Source: Rhodoblastus sphagnicola (lineage in GTDB: Bacteria > Pseudomonadota > Alphaproteobacteria > Rhizobiales > Beijerinckiaceae). From it: DNA of 64,000 nucleotides. This document shows positions 26,087-33,844 of the stretch, piece by piece (the stretch's first letter is position 1; each line of letters starts with the position of its first letter). The stretch lies in NCBI RefSeq assembly GCF_002937075.1, contig NZ_NHSJ01000045.1:1-64000 (forward strand), written 5' to 3'. Both the position numbers and the translations under genes were made by a program. The notes under the pieces are model-generated. The model was not told the origin of the DNA, did not search any database, and was given only the letters and a program-made list of their open reading frames with translations.

Positions 26087-26133
26087 TGGCGCACCCGACA
26101 GGATTCGAACCTGTGGCCTCTGCCTTCGGAGGG
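26087..26133 (-). other. tRNA-Arg 3'-half fragment, likely attachment-site relic
   Basis: On the minus strand these 47 bp read from the anticodon loop (CTCCGAA, anticodon CCG) through a complete T-arm (CAGGTTCGAATCCTG) to the acceptor end and CCA of a tRNA-Arg. Upstream of the loop (plus side, after 26133) the match ends abruptly, so there is no 5' half and no functional tRNA. Integrases commonly use exactly this 3' half of tRNA genes as att core. It therefore marks an island border or former border, at the switch from accessory to core-like genes. Confidence 0.75.
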
Positions 26134-26659
26134 AGGCGAGCGCCGGCGTGTGGTCATGCCAAGAATTTTGGATGTGACAGCCATACAGAATTTCGATCAC
26201 GTACGCTCTCGCGACCTATCTCTTGCCTGTACCCCGATGTGTGCGCTACTCTGTGCGCGAGCGCAAGTACCTACGACGAATCAATAGGTTAGCCTAATTT
26301 GTGATTGAGGCGGGGTTCCTGCCGCCCCAGCCAAAATGGCCCATGGTTTCGGTCTTTGCGGGTTGGGGCGGGACTGTCACGCTTTGGCTTCAAACAGCAA
26401 TTTGAGATGGTTGCCTGTCCCCGCAACCATCGTTATCAAACAAGCCTCGTCCATCACAGGACGGGGCTTTTCGCGTCCGCGTCCCCCACCGCCATGATGC
26501 TGCCAGTTCCCCGATAAGGTGGTCAAAGTTCCATCCTGAGTGGCGCGTCATGTGGGGTCAAACTACGAACACGCACGAGATTGAATCGTCACTATTGAAA
26601 GGTCGCCGTGACAGGAACGGTGAAGGCTGTCTGTGCGCTTGAAGCCCGTCCCATGCGTT
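26134..26659. other. Junction region without genes; two hairpins
   Basis: No credible gene lies between the tRNA fragment and the end of the SNF2 gene. Frames here that translate to TRQDSNLWPLPS-type peptides are artefacts of antisense tRNA sequence. A perfect 9-bp hairpin (GATGGTTGC at 26406-26414, GCAACCATC at 26423-26431) contains a CTGTCCCCGCAACCA string like a tRNA 3' end. It is followed by a terminator at 26442-26469. Confidence 0.5.
26442..26469. terminator. Rho-independent terminator
   Basis: An 11-bp stem with one G-T pair (AAGCCTCGTCC at 26442-26452, GGACGGGGCTT at 26459-26469) encloses ATCACA, and TTTT ends the plus side at 26471. On the minus side a T-rich run also follows. It could end the SNF2 transcript from the right or a transcript from the island. 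Confidence 0.65.
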
Positions 26660-28254
26660 TCATCCCCGGATCAGGTTCAGCAAGTCCTCGTCGGTGAGGC
26701 GGGCGCTCATTTCCGCGCCTTCAAGGAGATCGCTGGCCAAGTCTCGCTTGGCGCGGTGCAGGTCCAGGATCTTTTCCTCGATGGAGTCGCTGACGATCAG
26801 GCGATAGATCGTCACCGGACGCAACTGGCCGATGCGGTGGGCGCGGTCGCTGGCCTGATCCTCGACGGCGGGATTCCACCAGGGATCGAGATGAATGACA
26901 TAATCGGCGGCGGTGAGGTTGAGGCCCGAGCCGCCCGCCTTGAGGCTGATCAGGAACAGGTCGCCCTCGCCGGCCTGAAAGGCCTCGACGCGTCGGGCGC
27001 GTTCCGGCGCCGGCGTGTGGAGCCGTCGAGATATTGGAAGGCGATGCCGCGCTTGCGCACGACCTCGGCGACCCGCTCCAACTGGCCGACGAACTGGCTG
27101 AACACCAGCGCCTTGTGGCGGTTGCGGATCAAATCCTCGACCAACTCCAGAAAGGCTTCGAGCTTGGCGCCGGGCAGCACGGTCTCGGGATCGACCAGGC
27201 CGGGATGGCAGCAGGCGCGGCGTAATCTGGTGATTTCCGCGAGAATATGGATGCGGTTCTGGCCGGGCTTGCCGCCGCCTTCGTTGAGTTGCGCCAGCGC
27301 TTCCAGCGCGCGCAGCCGCATCGCCTCGTAAAAGGCGCGCTCTTCGTCGGGCAGGTCGATCTCCAGCGTGACCTCGGTGCGCGACGGCAATTCAGCCAGC
27401 ACGGCGCTCTTGACGCGGCGCAGGATGAAAGGCCGGATCAGGGCGCGCAGGGCCTGCAAGGCGGCTGAATCGCGGTTGCGTTCGATCGGCGTGGCGAAAC
27501 GGCGGACAAAGCGCTCGCGCGAGCCGAGCAGGCCGGGATTGATGATATTGAACAGGCTCCACAGCTCTTCGAGATAATTTTCGATTGGCGTGCCGGTCAG
27601 GGCGAGGCGGAAATTGGCCTTCAACCTTTGTCCCGCCTGGGCGCGGCGGGTGTCGGCGTTCTTGATCGCCTGCGCCTCGTCGAACACCACCATGCGCCAG
27701 CCGATTTCCGCGAGCCGGTCGGCCTCCTGATGCAGCAGGCCATAGCTGATCACCAGCACATCCATCGCCTTGAGCCCGGAGACGATTTCGGCGCGGCCCG
27801 CCGTCGTGCCGAACTTGAGCACGGCGAGGCTCGGCGCGAACCGGCTCAGCTCCTTCTCCCAATTGTGGCAGACGGAGGTGGGTGCGATCACCAGACAGGG
27901 GCCGTGCGGCGCCTGTTCGAGCATCACCGCTATCGCCTGCACGGTCTTGCCCAGGCCCATGTCATCGGCCAGACAGGCGCCCGCCTGCCAATGCGACAGC
28001 CGCGACAGCCATTGGAAGCCCTCAAGCTGGTAATCGCGCAGCTCGGCCTGAAGCGTGGTCGGCGGTTGCGGCTGGCGCGAGTCCGCCGCGTTCAGTCGCG
28101 CGACAAAAGCTTTCCATTCCTTGTCGGCCTTGCGCGACGCGCGCGCAAATCCCGGTGGATAATGCGGGCCTGTGGCCGGCGCCTCGCGCCGACGTTTCTG
28201 CTGTGATCCTCGCGACTCCAGATTTGGAAATGTGCGAAATCGCGACGCGACCAA
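26660..28254 (-). pseudogene. SNF2-family helicase, N-terminally truncated and frameshifted
   Basis: The minus strand encodes the SNF2/Rad54 motor: ADDMGLGKT (Walker A region), DEAQ and LTGTPIENYLEELWSLFNI, then helicase C-terminal motifs. The frame breaks at 27015-27018, where GTGT on the plus strand is one GT too many. Removing two bases restores [15 protein letters not shown], and the rest runs through [19 protein letters not shown] to LLNLIRG and a stop at 26660. The usual long N-terminal region of about 1000-residue relatives is absent. It is a decayed gene at the island border, or the frameshift is a sequencing error. Confidence 0.8.
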
Positions 28255-28273
28255 AAGCGAATGGCCGCGTCAT

Positions 28274-28305
28274 CGATCCAAAGGATTTTCGATCCAAAGG
28301 ATTTT
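28274..28305. repeat. 16-bp perfect tandem duplication
   Basis: CGATCCAAAGGATTTT occurs twice in a row (28274-28289, 28290-28305), just upstream of the start of the truncated SNF2 frame. Each unit contains the short palindrome ATCC-AAA-GGAT. It may mark the breakpoint that removed the helicase N-terminus. Confidence 0.8.
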
Positions 28306-28463
28306 TGGATCGTCGGGAGACGCCGGCATAGCGAAATGAGACGCCGACCTGCGCGTTCAAAATTAAAAAACGCCTTGCCAACGCGGCCGTCCACGTAGCC
28401 CGCGCAAAGTTTGAACCATCGCGGTGGTCAGCGCCGCCCGCCGATGTTAAGAGGGCGCCAATC

Positions 28464-29066
28464 ATGAAGGGCGGCGGCATCAGGATGTTCGAAAAACTTT
28501 ACAACTGGACGATTTCCCTCTCCGAGAGCCGCCACGCCACATGGGCGCTCGCCGGAGTCGCCTTCGCCGAAAGCTCGTTCTTTCCGCTGCCGCCGGACCT
28601 GATCCTGCTGCCGATGTCGCTGGCCAAGCCGCAAAAGGCATGGTTTTACGCCGCCGTCTGCACCGTCGCCTCCGTCCTGGGCGGCGCCGCCGGATATGCC
28701 ATCGGCGCGCTGCTCTATGACACCCTCGGCCAGTGGATCATCAATCTCTACGGCTATGCGTCAAAAATCGACGCGCTGCGCGCCTTTTACGCGCAATGGG
28801 GCTGGGCCTTCATCCTCGTCAAGGGCATGACCCCCATCCCCTTCAAGCTCGTCACCATCGTCAGCGGTCTGCTCGCCTATAATTTCGCTCTGTTCATGGC
28901 GCTTTCTCTGGTCACGCGCGGCGCGCGCTTCTTTCTCCTGGCGGCGGCGATGAACACGTTCGGCGACTTCTTCCGTCATTTCCTGGAAAAGCATTTCGGC
29001 GCCTTCATGGCTGGCCTGCTGGCGATTGTCGTGTTCGGCTTTTACATGGCCGCGCGGATGGCGTGA
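28464..29066 (+). CDS. DedA/YqaA-family inner-membrane protein
   Basis: The 200-residue protein has four to five membrane segments and the SNARE-associated/DedA signature. FAESSFFPLPPDLILLPMSL at about 34-53 includes the acidic membrane-embedded residue, and a late FILVKGMTPIPFKLVTIVSG provides the second half. YqaA-like members help membrane homeostasis, possibly as lipid scramblases. An alternative ATG lies at 28485 (MFEKLYNW). The stop overlaps the GTG before dsbB, so the two genes are coupled. Confidence 0.8.
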   Translation: MKGGGIRMFEKLYNWTISLSESRHATWALAGVAFAESSFFPLPPDLILLPMSLAKPQKAWFYAAVCTVASVLGGAAGYAIGALLYDTLGQWIINLYGYASKIDALRAFYAQWGWAFILVKGMTPIPFKLVTIVSGLLAYNFALFMALSLVTRGARFFLLAAAMNTFGDFFRHFLEKHFGAFMAGLLAIVVFGFYMAARMA

Positions 29067-29068
29067 CC

Positions 29069-29584
29069 ATGGCCTCGCGCGATCGCCCTAAAACCCTGCT
29101 GGCGGCGAGCCTGATTCTCGTCGCCGCCGCGCTTACGCTGATCGCCGCCTGGACCTTGCAATCGCTGGGTTTTCAGCCGTGCGAATTGTGCCTGAAGGAG
29201 CGCTACGCCTTCTATGCCGCCTTGCCGGTCGCGGCGGCGGCGATTTTCCTCGCCCGCAACGCGCCGCCGGCCGCCGCCAGGACCGCCCTCGCGCTGCTCG
29301 CATTGATCTTCGCCGCCAATGCCGCGTTGGCGTTTTATCATGCGGGGGTCGAGTGGAAGCTTTGGGCCGGTCCGACGGATTGCACCGGCGATTTCGTCAA
29401 GCCGGCGACGATGGAAGACTTCCGGCGCCAGTTGCAGACGGTAAAAGTGGTGCGCTGCGACGAACCCGCGCTGAAAATCCTGGGGCTTTCGCTCGCCTTC
29501 TGGAATTTCCTTGTCTCATCGGCCCTCGGGGCGGTCGCGGCTCTTAGAGCGTTTTCCAGCGAAGTGGATGCCAGTTCGCGTTAA
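29069..29584 (+). CDS. dsbB: Disulfide bond formation protein DsbB
   Basis: The 171-residue protein has four membrane helices. The first periplasmic loop carries C-E-L-C (about 38-41). The second carries the Cys pair in TDCTGDF and VVRCDEP, as expected for DsbB, which re-oxidises DsbA with quinone. The start could also be the GTG at 29063 that overlaps the upstream stop. The last codons (from about 29544) lie in a dispersed intergenic repeat, so the C-terminal tail SEVDASSR is repeat-derived. Confidence 0.88.
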   Translation: MASRDRPKTLLAASLILVAAALTLIAAWTLQSLGFQPCELCLKERYAFYAALPVAAAAIFLARNAPPAAARTALALLALIFAANAALAFYHAGVEWKLWAGPTDCTGDFVKPATMEDFRRQLQTVKVVRCDEPALKILGLSLAFWNFLVSSALGAVAALRAFSSEVDASSR

Positions 29585-29650
29585 GAAAACGCGTAAAAAC
29601 AAAAAAACTAGAGCCCCGATCCGATTCAATCGGATCGGAATAGGCTCTAG
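29544..29650. repeat. Dispersed Hyphomicrobiales-type repeat with terminator hairpin
   Basis: The stretch starts TTAGAGCGTTTTCCAGCGAA and ends in a strong hairpin. Outer arms are CTAGAGCC (29608-29615) and GGCTCTAG (29643-29650); inner arms are GATCCGATT (29618-29626) and AATCGGATC (29628-29636). From memory, very similar elements are scattered between genes in this bacterial order. Here it provides the dsbB stop and probably ends transcription from both convergent genes. Confidence 0.75.
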
Positions 29651-29665
29651 CGCTGCGTCAAAAAG

Positions 29666-30529
29666 CTAGATCTGGCTCTTGTCGCCGAGCACGCTGGACA
29701 GCGGCGCCCGCGCCGAACCGGGCGTCAGCGGTTTTTGCTGGCTTTCATGCGGCGCCCAGCCGGACAGCCACAGGATTTCGACGGTGGCGCGGATGCGGCC
29801 GTCGGGATCGGCGAAATCGGTCTGATACAGTTCGGCGGCGCGCAACAGCACGGATCGCTTCAACGGTCGCCGCGCGCCGGCCGTGAGAACATTCGTCGCG
29901 CCCATCTGGCGCAAGTCGCGCAGCAGGGCGAACATGTCGTCGTAGCGCACGGCGATGGCGTCGCAATCGGTCACCGGCAGGGCGAAACCGGCGCGTTGCA
30001 GCAGGCCGCCGAGATCGCGCAGATCGACGAAGGGAAAGACGCGCGGGCTGGCGCCGCCTTCAATTTCCTCCTGCGCCCGCGTGAGACAATGACGCAGCTC
30101 CAGAAAACTCATGCCGCCGACCATGGCCGCGAGAAACAGGCCGTCCGGCGCGAGACTCCGGCGTATCTGGGCGAACACGCCGGGCAGGTCGTTGACCCAT
30201 TGCAGCGACAGCGCGCTGAACACAAGGTCGAAATTTTCGGGCGCGAAGGGCGAGAATTCCTCGTCGAGGACGAGATCGGCGCCTGCTGCGGTTTCGCGGC
30301 TGGGCGCGGCGCGCAAGAGCGTTCGCCCCCGGCCGGACAGCGCCCTGGCCGCCGCCGGATGCGGCGAGCCATAATCCAGAGCGCGCGGAAAGGCGCGGGA
30401 GACGCCGGAAAGCCGATAAACCAAATCCTCCGCGACCCGGTTCGCCAGAAAATCGCAAGGGCCGCGCGCGGCGCGGGCGAGGCGGCGGCGCAACAGGGCG
30501 CGATCGAAAATTTGCGGCGGAGCTGACAC
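29666..30529 (-). CDS. SAM-dependent methyltransferase-like protein (NDUFAF5/BioC-like)
   Basis: The 287-residue protein follows the NDUFAF5-type class I methyltransferase plan: FDRALLRRRLARAA at the start, then DLVFSALSLQWVNDLPGVF and GLFLAAMVGGMSFLELR. Motif I, normally D-x-G-x-G-x-G, reads DYGSPHPAAARAL, which would weaken SAM binding. In eukaryotes the homologue hydroxylates a complex I subunit rather than methylating. It is divergent from comF, a pairing seen often in this group. Confidence 0.75.
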   Translation of the reverse strand: MSAPPQIFDRALLRRRLARAARGPCDFLANRVAEDLVYRLSGVSRAFPRALDYGSPHPAAARALSGRGRTLLRAAPSRETAAGADLVLDEEFSPFAPENFDLVFSALSLQWVNDLPGVFAQIRRSLAPDGLFLAAMVGGMSFLELRHCLTRAQEEIEGGASPRVFPFVDLRDLGGLLQRAGFALPVTDCDAIAVRYDDMFALLRDLRQMGATNVLTAGARRPLKRSVLLRAAELYQTDFADPDGRIRATVEILWLSGWAPHESQQKPLTPGSARAPLSSVLGDKSQI

Positions 30530-30614
30530 GCCCCTTTATGCGCCCGAAGTTTTTTCGCGTCAAAAGCTGTCCCCGCGCCAACCGACCCGGTCCAAAGGTG
30601 TTAGACATGACGCC

Positions 30615-31433
30615 ATGTCGCACGGCCCGCGCCTCCTGCTTGCCTCCGGCCTTGACGCGATCAAGCGCGCCGGCCTGTTCAGACGCGTCCGCGCTTTGGC
30701 GCTCGACCTGCTCTATCCGCCCGTCTGCCTGTCCTGCCGGCGCGCCATCGCCGCCGATGGCGGTCTGTGCGCGGCGTGCTGGCGCGCCGTGCGCTTCATC
30801 GAAAGGCCTTATTGCGAGCGGCTGGGGACGCCGTTCGAGGCCAGTCTCGGCGCGGACGAGAGCGGCCGGACCGTGTCGCTCGAAGCGCGGGCCGATCCGC
30901 CGGTGTTTTCGCGGCTGCGCGCCGTCGCCTGTTTCGAGGAGGGGCCGGCGCGCACGCTGGTTCACCGGCTGAAATATGGCGACCGGCACGAAATCGCGGC
31001 GCCGATGGGCCGCTGGATGGCGCGGGCCGGCGCGGAGCTGCTCGACGACGCCGACCTGCTGATTCCCGTCCCCCTGCATCCCCGGCGCCTGGCGCAACGC
31101 CGCTTCAACCAGTCGGCCGCCCTGGCGCGGGAAATCGCCAGGCATTGCGGCGCGCCCGTGGAAACCGGCCTGCTGTCGCGCGTAAAACCGACGCCGCCGC
31201 AAGTCGGCTTGAACCGCAGGTTGCGCGCCCTGAACATGCAGGGGGCCTTCGCGGCTGATCCGCGCCGAAAGGGCGAGTTGGCCGGCCGGCGCCTGGTGCT
31301 GGTGGACGATGTCGCCACCTCCGGGGCGACCTTGAACGCGGCCGCCCGCGTCCTGCTGCGCGCCGGGGCGGAGCGGGTGGACGCTTTGGTCTTCGCAAGA
31401 GTTGTGACAGAAACGCGAAACGAGTCTATATAG
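30615..31433 (+). CDS. comF: ComF-family phosphoribosyltransferase-like protein
   Basis: The 272-residue protein has the ComF layout. An N-terminal zinc-ribbon-like C-x2-C (CLSC) and C-x2-C (CAAC) are followed by a phosphoribosyltransferase fold with the PRPP loop LVLVDDVATSGATL near 233-246. ComF helps DNA uptake in naturally competent bacteria and may handle single-stranded DNA or nucleotides. A middle R-L-A-Q-R-R-F-N-Q-S motif is also conserved. grxC follows after 68 bp. Confidence 0.88.
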   Translation: MSHGPRLLLASGLDAIKRAGLFRRVRALALDLLYPPVCLSCRRAIAADGGLCAACWRAVRFIERPYCERLGTPFEASLGADESGRTVSLEARADPPVFSRLRAVACFEEGPARTLVHRLKYGDRHEIAAPMGRWMARAGAELLDDADLLIPVPLHPRRLAQRRFNQSAALAREIARHCGAPVETGLLSRVKPTPPQVGLNRRLRALNMQGAFAADPRRKGELAGRRLVLVDDVATSGATLNAAARVLLRAGAERVDALVFARVVTETRNESI

Positions 31434-31501
31434 CCGCTGTAAACGCCGAGCTTCAGGAGATCGGCGCGAGATCGAGAGCGCGCGGGAGAGCGTTGCCGCC
31501 T

Positions 31502-31768
31502 ATGCCGAAAGTCGAGATTTATACCACCGCGACCTGCCCCTATTGCATGCGCGCGAAAATGTTGCTGGCCGAGAAGAACGTCGCTTTCACGGAGATTGCC
31601 GTGGACGGCGACCAGATTCTGCGCGGCAAGATGACGGAGCGCGCCCATGGTCAAACCACCGTGCCGCAAATCTTCATCGACGGCCGGCATATCGGCGGCT
31701 GCGACGATATTTACGCGCTCGATGCGCAGGGCGCCCTCACCCCCCTCTTGACCGGCTTGGCGCCATGA
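31502..31768 (+). CDS. grxC: Glutaredoxin 3 (GrxC)
   Basis: The 88-residue protein has the redox site C-P-Y-C at 12-15, the cis-proline block TVPQIFIDG and the GGCDD motif. It uses glutathione to reduce disulfides in the cytoplasm. I use the ATG at 31502 instead of the in-frame TTG at 31493. Its stop overlaps the next start (ATGA), so it is coupled to the DUF1178 gene. The gshA gene elsewhere in the window makes the precursor of its cofactor. Confidence 0.93.
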   Translation: MPKVEIYTTATCPYCMRAKMLLAEKNVAFTEIAVDGDQILRGKMTERAHGQTTVPQIFIDGRHIGGCDDIYALDAQGALTPLLTGLAP

Positions 31769-32211
31769 TCCGCTTCACCCTTGTCTGCGATAACGGACAT
31801 GAGTTCGACAGCTGGTTCGCCAGCAACGAGTCCTATGAATTCCAGATCGACGCCGATCTGGTGGCCTGTCCCCATTGCAACAGCGTCAAGGTCAGCAAGG
31901 GCGTGATGGCCCCGGCGGTCGCGCGCACGGATCGTGGCCAAAAGCACGTCGAGCCGATCAAGCAGAGTGTGGCGCTGGTCAGCGATTCCGGCGGCGAATT
32001 GCGCCGGCTGGCGCGCGAGCTGCACGAGAAGATCGTCGCCTCCACAGTGGATGTCGGCGAGAAATTCCCCGACGAGGCGCGCCGCATTCACGGCGGCGAG
32101 GCGCCGGACCGCGCCATTCGCGGCCAGGCCTCGCTGGAAGAGGCCCGCGCCCTGATCGAGGACGGCGTCGCCATCATGCCCGTGCCGATCCTGCCCGAAA
32201 AACTCGGGTGA
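31765..32211 (+). CDS. DUF1178 family protein
   Basis: The 148-residue protein starts MIRFTLVCDNGHEFDSWF and has C-P-H-C near 36-39, which together look like a zinc site. The late PDEARRIHGGEAPDRAIRG segment is the DUF1178 hallmark. The family is almost restricted to alpha- and some betaproteobacteria and often sits next to grxC. The function is unknown. The ATG overlaps the grxC stop. Confidence 0.88.
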   Translation: MIRFTLVCDNGHEFDSWFASNESYEFQIDADLVACPHCNSVKVSKGVMAPAVARTDRGQKHVEPIKQSVALVSDSGGELRRLARELHEKIVASTVDVGEKFPDEARRIHGGEAPDRAIRGQASLEEARALIEDGVAIMPVPILPEKLG

Positions 32212-32286
32212 TTCGTTAGGAGGCCTTGATTTCGGGGTAAGAACAAAGTATGAACATTGCAGTGATAGCGCGAAGAGGAGGCGTGA

Positions 32287-32544
32287 TTGGCCCGCAGCGC
32301 CCTGACCCTGCATCCCGGCGGCGGACGCCCCCTGCCGACCGATTGGCGACTCTGGCTGAACCTTCTGCCGGATGACCTGCGCGACGCCTACGAGGAGCGC
32401 GCGGCCCTGATCGAATATGACGGCGGCGAGAAACGCCGCACGGCCGAGCGTCGCGCCTTCGAATGCGTGGTGTGGCGTAACGAGGCGGCGCGCGGTTTTA
32501 TCGAGGCTTGCTGTGCGCAAGCGCGGCCCGGGGCTGGCGCCTGA
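32287..32544 (+). CDS. Small conserved hypothetical protein, TTG start
   Basis: The frame starts with TTG at 32287, supported by GAGGAGG about 8 bp upstream, the strongest ribosome site in the area. The 85 residues include DWRLWLNLLPDDLRDAYEERAALIEYDGG and end near CCAQARPGAGA. No domain recognised. It lies between the DUF1178 gene and the cytosine methyltransferase on the same strand and may be translated with the latter. Confidence 0.55.
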   Translation: MARSALTLHPGGGRPLPTDWRLWLNLLPDDLRDAYEERAALIEYDGGEKRRTAERRAFECVVWRNEAARGFIEACCAQARPGAGA

Positions 32545-32598
32545 GCGGCGCCTGTGACCTGATGGGAAAGCTGATTCGCTCATCCCTTCGCGCGAGAC

Positions 32599-33768
32599 AT
32601 GGCCGGAAAAACGTTTTACGAATTCTTCGCCGGCGGCGGCATGGCGCGGCTCGGACTCGGGTCCGACTGGACCTGCCTGTTCGCCAATGACTTCGATCCC
32701 GAAAAAGCCCAGAGCTACCGCGCCAACTGGGGCGATGAAGAATTTTTTTGCGGCGATCTCGCCAAGGTGCGGGCGGAGCAATTGTCGGGCGCGGCCGATC
32801 TCGCCTGGGCGTCCTTTCCCTGCCAGGATTTGTCGCTTGCCGGCAATGGCAAGGGCATGGGCGCCGCGCAGGATGAAGTGAGGACGCGCTCCGGCGCCTT
32901 CTGGCTGTTCCACGACAAGATGCGCGCGTTGTCGGCGCAAAGCCGCGCGCCAAAACTTATCGTGCTGGAAAATGTTCCCGGCGTTCTCACCTCCCATGGC
33001 GGACGCGATTTTTGCGCTGTTGTCTCGGCCTTGAGCGATCTGGGCTATCGCACCGGCGCCTTTGTGCTCGACGCTCGGCATTTTACCCCGCAGTCGCGGC
33101 CCCGCGTGTTCTTCGTCGCCGCGCGCGCCGACGCGATGCAGGACGCTTCGGTCCGCTCAGGCGCCGCGCCAGAAAAGTTCTGGACGCCGCCGGCGCTGAT
33201 CGCCGCGCACGCGAAACTGCCGCCGGAACTCGCGGCGCGATGGGTGTGGTGGCGCCTGCCGCAACCGGCGCGGCGCAATACCGAATTGATCGATCTTCTT
33301 GAAGTCGAGCCGAAGCAGGCGCTGTGGCGCCCGCCCGCCGCGACGAAAAAATTGCTGGACCTGATGGCGCCCGCCCATCTCGAAAAAATCCGGGAGGTTC
33401 AGGCCTCGGGCCGGCGCGCCGTCGGCGCCGTCTACCGGCGCACGCGGATCGACGAACATGGACAAAAGGCGCAACGCGCGGAAGTCCGCTTCGATGGCGT
33501 GGCTGGCTGCCTGCGCACGCCGGGCGGGGGCTCGTCGCGCCAGATTCTGCTGGAGGTTCACGGCGAGACCGTGCGCTCGCGCCTGCTGTCGCCGCGCGAG
33601 GCGGCGCGATTGATGGGTCTGCCGGACAGCTACATCCTGCCGCGCAACGCGACCCTGGCGTACAAGCTCTGCGGCGACGGCCTTTGCGTCCCGGTCATCC
33701 GCCATCTCGCCGAACACTTGCTCGCGCCCCTGCTCGACGGCGACGCGCGACTTGAGGCGGCGGAATAA
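32599..33768 (+). CDS. DNA (cytosine-5) methyltransferase, no restriction partner seen
   Basis: The 389-residue protein has the C5 methylase motif order: F-A-G-G-G-M (motif I) at 10-15, the catalytic P-C-Q-D with Cys75, E-N-V at 124-126, and Q-S-R-P-R-V-F (motif VIII). A target-recognition region and a late motif X follow. It would methylate cytosine at C5 in a specific sequence. No endonuclease gene lies on either side, so it appears to be an orphan, possibly for gene control or protection. A long hairpin follows the stop. Confidence 0.92.
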   Translation: MAGKTFYEFFAGGGMARLGLGSDWTCLFANDFDPEKAQSYRANWGDEEFFCGDLAKVRAEQLSGAADLAWASFPCQDLSLAGNGKGMGAAQDEVRTRSGAFWLFHDKMRALSAQSRAPKLIVLENVPGVLTSHGGRDFCAVVSALSDLGYRTGAFVLDARHFTPQSRPRVFFVAARADAMQDASVRSGAAPEKFWTPPALIAAHAKLPPELAARWVWWRLPQPARRNTELIDLLEVEPKQALWRPPAATKKLLDLMAPAHLEKIREVQASGRRAVGAVYRRTRIDEHGQKAQRAEVRFDGVAGCLRTPGGGSSRQILLEVHGETVRSRLLSPREAARLMGLPDSYILPRNATLAYKLCGDGLCVPVIRHLAEHLLAPLLDGDARLEAAE

Positions 33769-33777
33769 TCACCTCCG

Positions 33778-33823
33778 CGCTAAGCAAACATTCGTTGGCT
33801 CGCCAACGAATGTTTGCTTAGCG
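33778..33823. terminator. 22-bp perfect inverted repeat between convergent genes
   Basis: The arms at 33778-33799 (starting CGCTAAGCAAACATTC) and 33802-33823 pair perfectly over 22 bp around a two-base centre. TTCTTTG follows on the plus side. The position between the convergent methyltransferase and DUF1614 genes suits a bidirectional terminator, although a cruciform or protein site is possible. Confidence 0.6.
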
Positions 33824-33844
33824 TTCTTTGTTTGAGCAGGATTT

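Noticed and set aside
25988-26287. Frames giving peptides such as TRQDSNLWPLPSEGG across 26087-26133
   Set aside because: These are translations of antisense tRNA-Arg sequence, a well-known annotation artefact.
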